A stretch of DNA of 64,000 nt from Pasteurella canis (GTDB lineage Bacteria; Pseudomonadota; Gammaproteobacteria; Enterobacterales; Pasteurellaceae), in NCBI RefSeq assembly GCF_900454865.1, contig NZ_UGTV01000015.1:1490001-1554000 (forward strand), in the 5' to 3' direction. The notes under the pieces were generated by a model, which was not told the DNA's origin, searched no databases, and saw only the letters and a list, made by a program, of their open reading frames with translations. Within the stretch, counting starts at the first letter, position 1. Each line of letters begins with the position of its first letter. The position numbers were made by a program, and so were the translations under genes. This document shows positions 29,630 to 38,063 of the stretch, piece by piece.

Positions 29630-30613
29630 TTATTCTCCTTGTGAAATCAGATAAAGGTTATTTTGTGGAGCGCGATAGCGCCAAAAACATTGGGAAAGAT
29701 CATCAGGTAAGCTAAATGGGAAAACCCACTTACCTAAACTATAAATTGTTTCAACATATTGGCTTGGATATTGTGTCGTGCGGCAATGCTGTAATTGTCC
29801 CGCATCAAACAAAGGAGAAATGGCTTGATATCCCACAGGCATTGGTACTAGCCAGCCACGATCTTGTTTAACACTGTAGGTTTGCCAATCAACTGAGCTT
29901 GCTTGTGGATGATTTGGAATATGGTGTAAGGTTGCCATTTCTAACAATGCATCAAGTGCGGTCGCTTCTGGCTGAATGTTGATTTGTGATGATTGTGAAT
30001 TACCATCTTCGTCTAATAGATCTACGCGCAATCCTGTCTGTAGCTCTGTTGTAATATTAACCAAATCTGCCTTCGCATCCATCAGCACAAAGGCGGGCAT
30101 TAAAGCAAATGGAATATCCGGTTCTTCTGCTAAGCTAAATAATTGTACATCACCAATCTTTAAGACCGAACCACCTGCAATGCGCTGTTGCCATAATAAC
30201 TGCTTACATTCCTGTAAGAACTGTTGTGCAGTTTGGCTTTGTTTATTTTCCAACGCATCATATAAATGTTGATCAGGTACATGCATTTCAACGACTAACG
30301 AAACATCTAAATGGATCTTACCTTCTTCAATAATAGAGGCAGATTTACCATCTCGTTTGATTGGATTACGGGTTTGCTTAAAAGTGTGGTCAGAAAACGG
30401 CGAACTTTGATAAGTTTGTAGTTCATAATCGTGACACGCGATCATCACGCCACCTAATTGCACATTATGATGAGTTAACTTACGGCTCAGTGCATGAATA
30501 GCGCCAGTAAACCCTGTTAATGCAGGAAAACCATAACTTAACGGACCAGAAATCGCATTGGCGCCTTGTAGTTTAATGTGATCAAATAAAATATAGTAAT
30601 CAGTTTGAAACAT
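29630..30613 (-). CDS. csy2: Csy complex protein Csy2 (Cas5f)
   Basis: A 327-aa Cas5-family subunit that binds the 5' handle of the crRNA and pairs with Csy1 at the tail of the complex. Landmarks are YYILFDHIKLQGANAISGPLSYGFPALTGFTGAIHALSR-type sequence at the N-terminus (seen here in pieces as LFDHIKLQGANA and YGFPALTGFTGAIHAL) and the C-terminal WFYPFS-like KWVFPFSLPDDLSQCFWRY. It sits 8 bp after csy1 and 2 bp before csy3. Confidence 0.95.
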   Translation of the reverse strand: MFQTDYYILFDHIKLQGANAISGPLSYGFPALTGFTGAIHALSRKLTHHNVQLGGVMIACHDYELQTYQSSPFSDHTFKQTRNPIKRDGKSASIIEEGKIHLDVSLVVEMHVPDQHLYDALENKQSQTAQQFLQECKQLLWQQRIAGGSVLKIGDVQLFSLAEEPDIPFALMPAFVLMDAKADLVNITTELQTGLRVDLLDEDGNSQSSQINIQPEATALDALLEMATLHHIPNHPQASSVDWQTYSVKQDRGWLVPMPVGYQAISPLFDAGQLQHCRTTQYPSQYVETIYSLGKWVFPFSLPDDLSQCFWRYRAPQNNLYLISQGE

Positions 30614-30621
30614 ATCTCCTC

Positions 30622-31956
30622 CTAGGGATGGCGTAAACGATAGCGTAGGGAGCGACGTATATTACGACGCCATTCGTTATATTCTGCATCAGCAAAATCA
30701 TGCGCTAATTTAGGGAAACGGCGTTGTAAGCATTGGTTTAGCCATAAAGCGAAACTGCGTTCTATTTCTGCCACCCAATCTCCTTTTTCACGTTCTGTAC
30801 GAAATGCCTCTTCTTCAACTAATTCTGTGCGCTTTGGATCAAGCCAGTACTTTTCATGCATATTTAATTGATATTCTTTCGACCACCCTGCTGGTAACCG
30901 TTGGTATAAACTAGCGTGAAATAGCAATGTCCTTAAAATAATATTTAAGGCATCAATTCGATTGTCACGTACTTGATAAATATTTTTTTTATTTTTTATC
31001 ACTTCATACAATTGACGTAAGCCATAACGGCATGCATATGCCAATCTATCATTAAAAATAGTATTTTGACTCTTTGTGATTTTAAGCTGACCTGAAAAAG
31101 ACATAATAGGAGGTAAGGAAGGCAATAAATAATTACGCCCTCCTTGCGCACTCATTAACTGAGATATATTTTGTGGTTTGCTCCCACCTAAAACGACTGT
31201 GACGAGCTGATTAATGGAAAGGTAACTTACCTGCTCAGATGTTTTTTTATACCTATTCTCACGGGCTTGTTTATTTTGTTCAGAATACCGATTTTGATTA
31301 ATTTTTTGATAGAAGGCATGAGTTAGAGAAGAGGGATAAAGTGGAATTAAACACGTATAATCATCATCTTCAATTGCATTTTCACTATTAGCCCATAATA
31401 GTTGTTTATTACGTTCGTGAGTACTTGGTTGAGTTAAGTCGCCTTTAAGGGCTTGTTGAAACTGTTGTTTATATTGTTCAGATAATGCAAGATCATCAGC
31501 AAAACAACCGATTAATTGTGGATCATCCGAGAGTAAAAGATCTCGTAATTTTAACTGTTTTTGTTCATCCACAATAATATTAAAAAATGCAGCTAATGGA
31601 AGGGCAGCAGCATTTCCATTAGCATCTAATACTAAATTGATAACACTCTGTGAACCGACATATTGATTGGATAAATCAGTCTCAGCTTGGAAAGTAACAT
31701 TATCCCCCTTTGCATCGGGGTGAATACCTTTGGCGATATGTGTACCAAATTGAAGTTGTTTTGCCATGATATTAGCAGCATTAGCTACCCAATTATCAAA
31801 TCGGTACTTTTCATCAAATTCTCGAATGCTCTTAGAGAGCTGCTCAATTTCTGCATCAGAGGTTGCTTTTTCGAGAGCCTTACGTTCTTTTTCAGATTTT
31901 TTATAATTTTGCTCTTGTAGAAAAGCTAAAATATATTGTTTAATATTTGAACTCAT
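30622..31956 (-). CDS. csy1: Csy complex large subunit Csy1 (Cas8f)
   Basis: A 444-aa Cas8f, the subunit that reads the CC PAM and starts unwinding of the target. The start has a Lys/Glu-rich helix (QNYKKSEKERKALEKATSDAEIEQLSKSI-type sequence), followed by the family segment FGTHIAKGIHPDAKG near residue 75, the NISQLMSAQGG-NYLLPSLPP region near residue 265, and the C-terminal four-helix bundle (SFALWLNQCLQRRFPKLAHDFADAEYNEWRRNIRRSLRY in fragments). The ATG at 31956 has the ribosome-binding site AAGGGC, which lies just past the stop of a small upstream gene, so the two are likely coupled. Confidence 0.95.
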   Translation of the reverse strand: MSSNIKQYILAFLQEQNYKKSEKERKALEKATSDAEIEQLSKSIREFDEKYRFDNWVANAANIMAKQLQFGTHIAKGIHPDAKGDNVTFQAETDLSNQYVGSQSVINLVLDANGNAAALPLAAFFNIIVDEQKQLKLRDLLLSDDPQLIGCFADDLALSEQYKQQFQQALKGDLTQPSTHERNKQLLWANSENAIEDDDYTCLIPLYPSSLTHAFYQKINQNRYSEQNKQARENRYKKTSEQVSYLSINQLVTVVLGGSKPQNISQLMSAQGGRNYLLPSLPPIMSFSGQLKITKSQNTIFNDRLAYACRYGLRQLYEVIKNKKNIYQVRDNRIDALNIILRTLLFHASLYQRLPAGWSKEYQLNMHEKYWLDPKRTELVEEEAFRTEREKGDWVAEIERSFALWLNQCLQRRFPKLAHDFADAEYNEWRRNIRRSLRYRLRHP

Positions 31957-31971
31957 GATTAAATGCCCTTA

Positions 31972-32163
31972 TCAAAATAAATAGATTATTATCTTAGCAA
32001 CTAACAGCAACTGCTTAGCAATCGTCGCTATATTCTCTATTTTGCGTTTTTGTTCTGAAACTGGTTTTTCTATAGTTGGAACATTTATTTGCTGGTAAAT
32101 AGTTATAGAAGTTTTATTACATCCTTTAATATAGATATCATTTTTTCTTTTATGTTTGTTCAT
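31972..32163 (-). CDS. Small basic protein of unknown function heading the cas operon
   Basis: A 63-codon frame lies between the cas promoter and csy1. It begins 29 bp or so after the predicted transcription start, has a good ribosome-binding site (AAAGAGGT, then AGTA, then ATATG), and stops 15 bp before the csy1 ATG. The product is strongly basic (N-terminus MNKHKRKNDIYIKG) with a hydrophobic amphipathic end (AKQLLLVAKIIIYLF) that could touch a membrane. I recognise no family. It may be a real accessory protein, a leader peptide coupling translation to csy1, or a fortuitous frame; position and ribosome-binding site favour translation. Whether relatives carry it would decide. Confidence 0.55.
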   Translation of the reverse strand: MNKHKRKNDIYIKGCNKTSITIYQQINVPTIEKPVSEQKRKIENIATIAKQLLLVAKIIIYLF

Positions 32164-32198
32164 ATTACTACCTCTTTAAAGGTGATTAATTTAAGCTC

Positions 32199-32227
32199 AT
32201 TCTACGAATAAGATCTAATCATGTCAA
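32199..32227 (-). promoter_or_regulatory. Promoter of the csy operon
   Basis: On the minus strand TTGACA (32227-32222, perfect -35) is followed after exactly 17 bp by TAGAAT (32204-32199, five of six to the -10 consensus). Transcription would start near 32192, about 29 bp before the small gene and 236 bp before csy1. This near-consensus promoter suggests strong expression that would need restraint. Confidence 0.88.
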
Positions 32228-32231
32228 TAAA

Positions 32232-32263
32232 TTTTTAAATAAAAAATACACATGAATACATGG
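32232..32263 (-). promoter_or_regulatory. Protospacer-like operator with CC PAM, target of the mini-CRISPR RNA
   Basis: On the minus strand CC (32263-32262) is followed by ATGTATTCATGTGTATTTTT and on into 32232. It matches the pseudo-spacer at 32369-32340 at positions 1-5, 7, 8, 10-13, 15-17, 19-23 and 25; mismatches fall at 6, 9, 14, 18, 24 and 26-30. CC is the type I-F PAM, and position 6 is one type I complexes do not read. The site ends 4 bp before the -35 box, so a bound Csy complex should hinder RNA polymerase without full pairing to trigger cutting. The match is seen; the function is inferred. Confidence 0.85.
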
Positions 32264-32311
32264 ATGAAAATAAAGGTGAATAAGATACATAAATTACATG
32301 TAAGGAAGAGC

Positions 32312-32405
32312 AAAGAAAAACCGCCTATACGGCGGTAACAAAACATATAAAGAATGCACAAGAGTACATTTTCTAAGCCACTTTTCAGCGGTCCTTTAGT
32401 CTACC
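32312..32405 (-). ncRNA. One-spacer degenerate mini-CRISPR, predicted CreR-type cas-regulating RNA
   Basis: Reading leftward from the end of mutS: pseudo-repeat 1 (32397-32370) keeps the last 11 bases of the array repeat, TGGCTTAGAAA, and a small hairpin CCGC-TGAAAA-GTGG; a 29-30 nt pseudo-spacer begins ATGTACTCTTGTGCATTCTT (32369-32350) and ends near 32340; pseudo-repeat 2 begins GTTACCGCC at 32339 and forms CCGCC-GTATA-GGCGG with the same loop as the array repeat, then runs into TTTTTCTTT (32320-32312), which makes it also an intrinsic terminator. Thus exactly the parts a mature crRNA needs are kept: 5' handle, guide, 3' hairpin. Candidate promoters overlap the mutS end: TTGAAA/16/TATAGA (32439-32412) or TTGAGT/16/TAGACT (32425-32398). 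Confidence 0.85.
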
Positions 32406-32421
32406 GTACTTTCTATAAAAC

Positions 32422-35004
32422 TCAAACTAACTTTTTCAACTGATACAAATACGCCAGTGCTTGTTTTGGACTCAGTTCATCAGGATCGAGTTTTTCGAGC
32501 ATTTCCCAAACTGCATTTTTGCCATCGTTTTCTTCCATCAGAGCTAATTCGCCTTGTGTTTGATTGAGTTGGCGTAAATCCTGAATACGTTGGTCGGCAT
32601 TTTGTTGTGATAGTTTTTCTAATTGTGCTAATTTTTGTTTTGCCAGTTTAATAACTGATTGTGGTACACCTGCTAAAGCAGCTACTGCTAAACCATAACT
32701 TTTACTTGCGGCCCCTTCTTGTACGGAGTGCATAAAAGCAATGGTATCATTGTGTTCTAAGGCATCTAAATGGACATTGGCGCTGCCTGCCAGCTGTTCG
32801 GGTAATACAGTCAGCTCAAAATAGTGCGTGGCAAATAATGTCAGTGAGCGCAATTTTTTCGCAAGCCATTCTGCACATGCCCAAGCCAATGACAAGCCAT
32901 CATAAGTCGACGTACCGCGCCCAATTTCATCAATGAGCACCAAACTCTGTGCCGTGGCTTGATGTAGAATATTTGCCATTTCGGTCATTTCCACCATAAA
33001 AGTAGAGCGTCCAGAAGCTAAATCATCTGAGGCACCAATACGGGTAAAAATACGATCAATCGGTCCAATGATGGCACTTTCAGCTGGTACAAAACTGCCA
33101 ATATATGCCATCAAAGTAATCAAGGCTGTCTGACGCATATAAGTGCTTTTTCCCCCCATATTAGGGCCTGTAATAATTAACAGATGACGCTGTGAATTAA
33201 GCTGTACTGGATTTGCAATAAACGGCGCTTTTAAAACCTGTTCTACGACAGGATGACGCCCTTGTTGAATATATACACCAATGTCATCACTAAATTGTGG
33301 TGCGACATAATTTAAACTCTCTGCACGTTCTGCTAAATTCGTCAGTACATCCAGTTCTGCTAACGTTAAGCTCGCAAGTTGTAACGCCCCTAAATGCGGT
33401 AATAACTCGTCAAACAATTGTTCATAAAGCTGTTTTTCTAGTGCCAATGCAGCACCCTTAGCTTTTAGCACTTTATCTTCATAGGTTTTCAGTTCGGGAA
33501 TAATATAACGTTCAGCATTTTTAAGCGTTTGGCGGCGTACATAATGGATTGGAGCTTTATGCGATTGCCCTTGGCTGATCTGAATATAATAACCATGCAC
33601 TGCATTAAAACCGATTTTTAACGTATCAATGCCTGTACTTTCACGTTCACGACGTTCTAAATCCTCTAAATAACGCGTAGCGCCCTCTGATAAACTACGC
33701 CATTCATCAAGCTCCGCATTATAGCCTGCGGCAATCACACCACCATCACGGATGAGCATTGGTGGATTATCAATTAATGCACGTTGTAATAGATCCAATT
33801 GTGTTGAAAACTCGGCAATTGGTTGTAAAAGTGCGGTCAGATTTGGGGAAGTTTGCTGTTGTAAAATTTGACGAATTGCGGGAATTTGCGCTAATGCAGT
33901 GCGTAAACGTGTGAGATCGCGCGGACGTGCAGAACGCAATGCAACACGTGCTAAAATTCGTTCCATGTCACCAATTTGATGTAAATATGGTTGCAACTCT
34001 GACACTAAATCTTGTGTTAAAATGGCACTTATCGTTTGTTGACGTTGAGTAAGCTTTTCTACATCACGAATCGGTTGGTGAATCCATCTCTTTAACAAAC
34101 GACTGCCCATTGCAGTAACACACTTATCCAACACTGAAGCTAACGTATTTTCTGTGCTTCCTGCTAAATTTTGAGTTAATTCTAAATTACGGCGCGTTGC
34201 GGCATCTAATTGAATGTTTTCAGAATTTTGCAATAAAGTAATGCTTTGAATATGCGGTAAAGCAGTGCGCTGTGTATCTTTTGCATATTGTAATAAACAC
34301 CCTGCTGCACATAAGCCCAAAATGGCTTTTTCCACACCAAATCCGCGTAAGTCTTTAGTATTAAACTGACGATTCAGTAATTGTATTGCTGTGCCTAATT
34401 CAAATTCCCAAATAGGGCGACGGCGTAATCCTTTGATATGTTCAATCGCCGAAAAATCCGCCAACTCTTCACAATATAACATTTCTACAGGCGAAATACG
34501 TTGTAATTCAGCCTGTAAACTCGCGCGATCGTCTAGCTCACTGATTTGAAAACGTCCAGAACTCATGTCTAAAATCGCTAAACCAAAACGCGTTTTCTCT
34601 TGATAAAGGGCAGCAATAAGATTGTCTTGGCGCTCAGGTAATAAACTTTCATCACTCACTGTACCTGGTGTCACAATACGCACCACTTTACGCTCAACAG
34701 GCCCTTTTGCAGTAGCAGGATCACCAACTTGCTCACAAATTGCCACTGACTCGCCTAATTGCACTAACTTCGCTAAATAACCTTCAACCGCGTGATAAGG
34801 TACTCCTGCCATTGGAATAGGTTGTCCCGCTGACTGTCCACGCTTCGTCAATGAAATATCGAGTAATGCTGCTGCTTTCTTCGCATCATCGTAGAAAAGC
34901 TCATAAAAATCCCCCATACGATAAAACAATAAAATATCAGGATTTTCCGCTTTAAGGGCGATGTATTGTCGCATCATTGGCGTATGTAATTCTAAGTTAT
35001 CCAT
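32422..35004 (-). CDS. mutS: DNA mismatch repair protein MutS
   Basis: An 860-aa mismatch sensor that scans DNA and recruits MutL. The mismatch-wedging motif is GDFYELF near residues 31-37 (Phe and Glu of the F-x-E pair). The ATPase domain has Walker [14 protein letters not shown] near residue 618, Walker [15 protein letters not shown] near residue 694, and ATHYFELT. The C-terminal dimer/tetramer region ends [18 protein letters not shown]. Full length for the family (E. coli 853 aa). It is a single gene; the mini-CRISPR hairpin 87 bp past its stop can also serve as its terminator. Confidence 0.97.
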   Translation of the reverse strand: MDNLELHTPMMRQYIALKAENPDILLFYRMGDFYELFYDDAKKAAALLDISLTKRGQSAGQPIPMAGVPYHAVEGYLAKLVQLGESVAICEQVGDPATAKGPVERKVVRIVTPGTVSDESLLPERQDNLIAALYQEKTRFGLAILDMSSGRFQISELDDRASLQAELQRISPVEMLYCEELADFSAIEHIKGLRRRPIWEFELGTAIQLLNRQFNTKDLRGFGVEKAILGLCAAGCLLQYAKDTQRTALPHIQSITLLQNSENIQLDAATRRNLELTQNLAGSTENTLASVLDKCVTAMGSRLLKRWIHQPIRDVEKLTQRQQTISAILTQDLVSELQPYLHQIGDMERILARVALRSARPRDLTRLRTALAQIPAIRQILQQQTSPNLTALLQPIAEFSTQLDLLQRALIDNPPMLIRDGGVIAAGYNAELDEWRSLSEGATRYLEDLERRERESTGIDTLKIGFNAVHGYYIQISQGQSHKAPIHYVRRQTLKNAERYIIPELKTYEDKVLKAKGAALALEKQLYEQLFDELLPHLGALQLASLTLAELDVLTNLAERAESLNYVAPQFSDDIGVYIQQGRHPVVEQVLKAPFIANPVQLNSQRHLLIITGPNMGGKSTYMRQTALITLMAYIGSFVPAESAIIGPIDRIFTRIGASDDLASGRSTFMVEMTEMANILHQATAQSLVLIDEIGRGTSTYDGLSLAWACAEWLAKKLRSLTLFATHYFELTVLPEQLAGSANVHLDALEHNDTIAFMHSVQEGAASKSYGLAVAALAGVPQSVIKLAKQKLAQLEKLSQQNADQRIQDLRQLNQTQGELALMEENDGKNAVWEMLEKLDPDELSPKQALAYLYQLKKLV

Positions 35005-35083
35005 ACTTATCTCTATAATTAATCATAAAAGTACGCGCTATTTTCGCATAAAATAACAGGACAAAATATAGCTTTATCTAGAC

Positions 35084-35117
35084 AAAAAGCAGGCGTTCTA
35101 GTGATTGCCTGCTTTTT
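35084..35117 (-). terminator. Rho-independent terminator ending the srf/tag-like operon
   Basis: An 11-bp stem, AAAAAGCAGGC and GCCTGCTTTTT with a 12-nt loop, lies 19 bp past the stop of the last operon gene. It is symmetrical with T-rich ends on both strands, so it can work in both directions. Confidence 0.92.
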
Positions 35118-35135
35118 GTTTACTATGCAAAAGAT

Positions 35136-36530
35136 TTATTCACAAATCTCTTCTGTTTGGACTGATTTTACTGCTTTATTAATTAACTCAGTTAATTGTA
35201 TTTCACTATTCACTTCAGTATTAAAAATCTGTCCTCCCGTTAGATTTGCTAAACAATCAGTCGCATTCCAAGGCGAGTTAATACTGACTATGTTGACTTT
35301 CAATTTTGGTCGACGTTTTAATTCCTGCTGAATCAATTGGCACGGATCACGGAAAGTACAATCACCATTGCCTTCTGTAATTAATAAAATCAATGCTTCC
35401 CTTTCAATACCGTCTACCATTGCTAACGCCTTCTGTAACCCCTCATAAATTGGCGTACCTGGCACTTCGTTTTGACGTACTTTCATTTTATTAATTTTTT
35501 GTTTCAATGTATCACGTTGACCTGAAGTGAAGATACCATGTGATACTGCAGCGGATACTTTTTTACTTTTACTTAAACAACTTTTTAATTCCACCAAACC
35601 AATATCAATATTCGGATCAATAGATGCTAAAATATTATTAACCGCCACTTTTGAAGCTGTTGAACGATTTGGCTTACGATACATATAATCAATATCTTTT
35701 TGAGGTACCGCTTCACGTGATAAACGTTTATCAAAATCATCAATCTTTTTAATCCCTTCTTTAATGGTATAACGCATACCTGAAGCATTATTGAAAATGA
35801 TCGCCATCTGTGGTGCCTCAGCAGGAATAATTTTCTGACGACACACCTTTTCTGGCGGTGCAGGTTCAACTTTTGGTAACTCTACTGGCGGTTCTACTTT
35901 CGGCTCTTCTACTTTCACAGGCTCAGGTGGTATTTCATTTGGCTGTTCAATTACTGGCTCGACTTTCACAGGCTCAATAGCTGGTACACGCCACCAAAAC
36001 CACCATAATAACAAGGCTAGTAATAACAATAATGGCAATAGCCACCAATACCAGCGTTTATTCGCCGCAGGTGCTGGCACAACGGGTATAGGCTCAGTTG
36101 GTTTATCTCCTATTCCCCATCCAGTAATAACGGGTTCATTATTCACTAAATAAATCTGGCGAGTATTGTGGCTAGCTCCTTCGACCAACTGTGTCAAAAG
36201 ACGAGATTGCGCTGCACTAATTTGTCCTTTATTACTCAGTTCTTGATTGAGTTGACGAATCGCATTTAAACGTTGCATTAAGTGCGGTTGAATTTCAGCT
36301 AGTTTTTTCTGATCTTCTGAGCTGTGACTCAATAACTGAGGCTGTCCTTGTAAATCAGTATACCACTCAATAATTTTGCCATCAGCTTGTACTTCTGGGC
36401 GCGCAAATAAAGTGGCTGTACTTGGCGGCAAATATCGTAGCAAAAGACTTTCAATCTCTGAATAACGCGATAGCAATTCAATGGCTTCTTGATTTTCGGT
36501 TTGAATGGAAAAACGGGCTAAACGTTGCAT
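35136..36530 (-). CDS. Membrane vWA-like protein with SrfA-like N-domain and degenerate MIDAS
   Basis: A 464-aa protein with an N-terminal cytoplasmic domain of about 155 residues (YLPPSTATLFARPE, IEWYTDLQGQ, IYLVNNEPVITGWG), one transmembrane helix near residue 170 (WYWWLLPLLLLLALLLWW), a Pro/Glu/Lys/Val linker, and a C-terminal vWA fold from about residue 245. It is a close paralogue of the upstream gene. The MIDAS that binds metal in vWA domains, D-x-S-x-S, reads N-N-A-S-G here, and the later Asp is Glu (ITEGNGD), although the Thr of PGTPIYEGL remains. Metal binding is therefore probably lost. It lies 12 bp after its paralogue and is last in the operon. Confidence 0.82.
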   Translation of the reverse strand: MQRLARFSIQTENQEAIELLSRYSEIESLLLRYLPPSTATLFARPEVQADGKIIEWYTDLQGQPQLLSHSSEDQKKLAEIQPHLMQRLNAIRQLNQELSNKGQISAAQSRLLTQLVEGASHNTRQIYLVNNEPVITGWGIGDKPTEPIPVVPAPAANKRWYWWLLPLLLLLALLLWWFWWRVPAIEPVKVEPVIEQPNEIPPEPVKVEEPKVEPPVELPKVEPAPPEKVCRQKIIPAEAPQMAIIFNNASGMRYTIKEGIKKIDDFDKRLSREAVPQKDIDYMYRKPNRSTASKVAVNNILASIDPNIDIGLVELKSCLSKSKKVSAAVSHGIFTSGQRDTLKQKINKMKVRQNEVPGTPIYEGLQKALAMVDGIEREALILLITEGNGDCTFRDPCQLIQQELKRRPKLKVNIVSINSPWNATDCLANLTGGQIFNTEVNSEIQLTELINKAVKSVQTEEICE

Positions 36531-36542
36531 CTTAATATCTCT

Positions 36543-38003
36543 CTATTTACACACTTCGACTTCTGTAATGGGTTTTACTGCTTGATTAATCATATTAATC
36601 AGCTGTTTTTGGCTATTGGCTGTAAAAACTTTACCACCTGTTGCTTTTGCTACACAGTTCGCTCCTTTAGCACCACCAATATCAACGACATTAATTTTCA
36701 AACGTGGCTGACGTTGCGCAATTTGTTTCGCTAGCGCGCAAACATCACCAACTTCGCAAGAATCCTGACCATCACTTAAAATTAAAATGAAACCATCACG
36801 CTTTTTACCATCAATCATACTTGCTGCTTTTTGTAAGCCGCTATACAAAGGCGTACCACCTGCATTCGGGTCATTATCAGGTGCTGGCTGCATAGCACTG
36901 ATCTTCGCTCGGAGTTGTTTACGTTTAGCTGGACTGTAATAACCATGATTATTTGCTGCAGGGCAGCCTCTTAACTCCACCAAACCAATATCTACTGTTT
37001 TAGCAATACTATTAATAATGCTAGAAGAAGATTTTTTCGCTACTTCTAAACGATTCGGTGAACGACGCATATAAGCGAAATCCTCTGCTGTCACTAAGTC
37101 ACGATCCCAACGCCAATGGAATTGTTCAATACTCTGATTATTTTCTAATAGCGAATACAACATGGATCTCGAGTTATCAAAAATAATCACCATCTGTGGA
37201 TTTTCGCCTGGCTTGGTTGAAATTGAGCACACTTTTTTCGGTGCTTCAGGTGTTTTCGGCTTTTCAGGCTCTACTGCCTTTTCTTCTACAGGTGGCTGTG
37301 TTACTACTTCTGGTTCAGCCTTAACAGGCTCAATAACCTCTGGTTTTACTGGCTCGACTTTAGGTGGGTCAGGTTTGATTTCCTCAACTATTTTACTTTC
37401 TTTCGGCTGTTCAATCACAGGCTCAGTCTTAGGTAGTTCAGGTTGCTTTTCTGATACACGTAACCCAAACCACCACCAAAGTAGTAAGGCTAATAACAAT
37501 AATAAAGGTAATAACCACAAGCACCAGCGATGTTTTTTCACGGGTATTGCAACAGGTGGTGACGATATAACAGGTTTCTCACCGACTCCCCAACCTGTAA
37601 TCACAGGCTCATTATTAACTACATAGATTTGAGCTGTGTGATGACTAGCACCTTCAACTAACAACGTAAGGCAACGTGATTGCTCTGCGCTAATTGCCCC
37701 TTGTTTAGTCAAATGTTGATTTAATTGCGCTATGGATTGTAAACGCTGTGTTAAGTGCGGTCTAATTTCAGCCAATTTTTGTTGATCTGCAACGCTATTC
37801 CCTAATAAGTAAGGCTGCCCTTGTAAATCGCTATACCATTCAATCGTTTTGCCATCTGCTTGTAACTCAGGTCGAGCAAATAATGTCGCTGTACTAGGTG
37901 GTAAATACCGTACAATAATTCGCATTAACTCATCGTAATGAGATAATAAATCTATAGCAGATTGATTCTCGTTTTGAAGCGTAAAACAGGCTATACGTTG
38001 CAT
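36543..38003 (-). CDS. Membrane vWA-domain protein with SrfA-like N-domain
   Basis: A 486-aa paralogue of the next gene with the same layout: N-terminal cytoplasmic domain (YLPPSTATLFARPE, IEWYSDLQGQ, IYVVNNEPVITGWG), one membrane helix near residue 175, a long Pro/Glu/Lys/Val linker, and a periplasmic vWA domain from about residue 275. Here the MIDAS is intact: IIFDNSRSM gives D-x-S-x-S, with the Thr in GGTPLYSGL and the Asp in LILSDGQDS. Conserved cysteines suggest periplasmic disulfides. A TTG at 38015 is in frame, but the ATG at 38003 behind GGAAAA matches the start of the paralogue. A strong terminator lies just upstream, so expression depends on read-through. Confidence 0.82.
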   Translation of the reverse strand: MQRIACFTLQNENQSAIDLLSHYDELMRIIVRYLPPSTATLFARPELQADGKTIEWYSDLQGQPYLLGNSVADQQKLAEIRPHLTQRLQSIAQLNQHLTKQGAISAEQSRCLTLLVEGASHHTAQIYVVNNEPVITGWGVGEKPVISSPPVAIPVKKHRWCLWLLPLLLLLALLLWWWFGLRVSEKQPELPKTEPVIEQPKESKIVEEIKPDPPKVEPVKPEVIEPVKAEPEVVTQPPVEEKAVEPEKPKTPEAPKKVCSISTKPGENPQMVIIFDNSRSMLYSLLENNQSIEQFHWRWDRDLVTAEDFAYMRRSPNRLEVAKKSSSSIINSIAKTVDIGLVELRGCPAANNHGYYSPAKRKQLRAKISAMQPAPDNDPNAGGTPLYSGLQKAASMIDGKKRDGFILILSDGQDSCEVGDVCALAKQIAQRQPRLKINVVDIGGAKGANCVAKATGGKVFTANSQKQLINMINQAVKPITEVEVCK

Positions 38004-38023
38004 AATTTTTTCCAAACTATTAA

Positions 38024-38051
38024 CAAAAAATAGGCAGCCTTCAGGCTGCCT
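38024..38051 (-). terminator. Strong intrinsic terminator inside the operon
   Basis: On the minus strand AGGCAGCC, loop TGAA, GGCTGCCT is followed by ATTTTTTG. It lies 13 bp past the stop of the small lipoprotein gene and only 21 bp before the next start codon, too close for an independent promoter. It probably lowers transcription of the two distal vWA genes. Confidence 0.9.
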
Positions 38052-38063
38052 TATTGAGCCAAA

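Noticed and set aside
37162..37626. A 154-codon open frame opposite the vWA gene
   Set aside because: It is the antisense reading of the Pro/Glu/Lys-rich linker, Gly/Ser/Thr-biased as such shadows are, with no ribosome-binding site.
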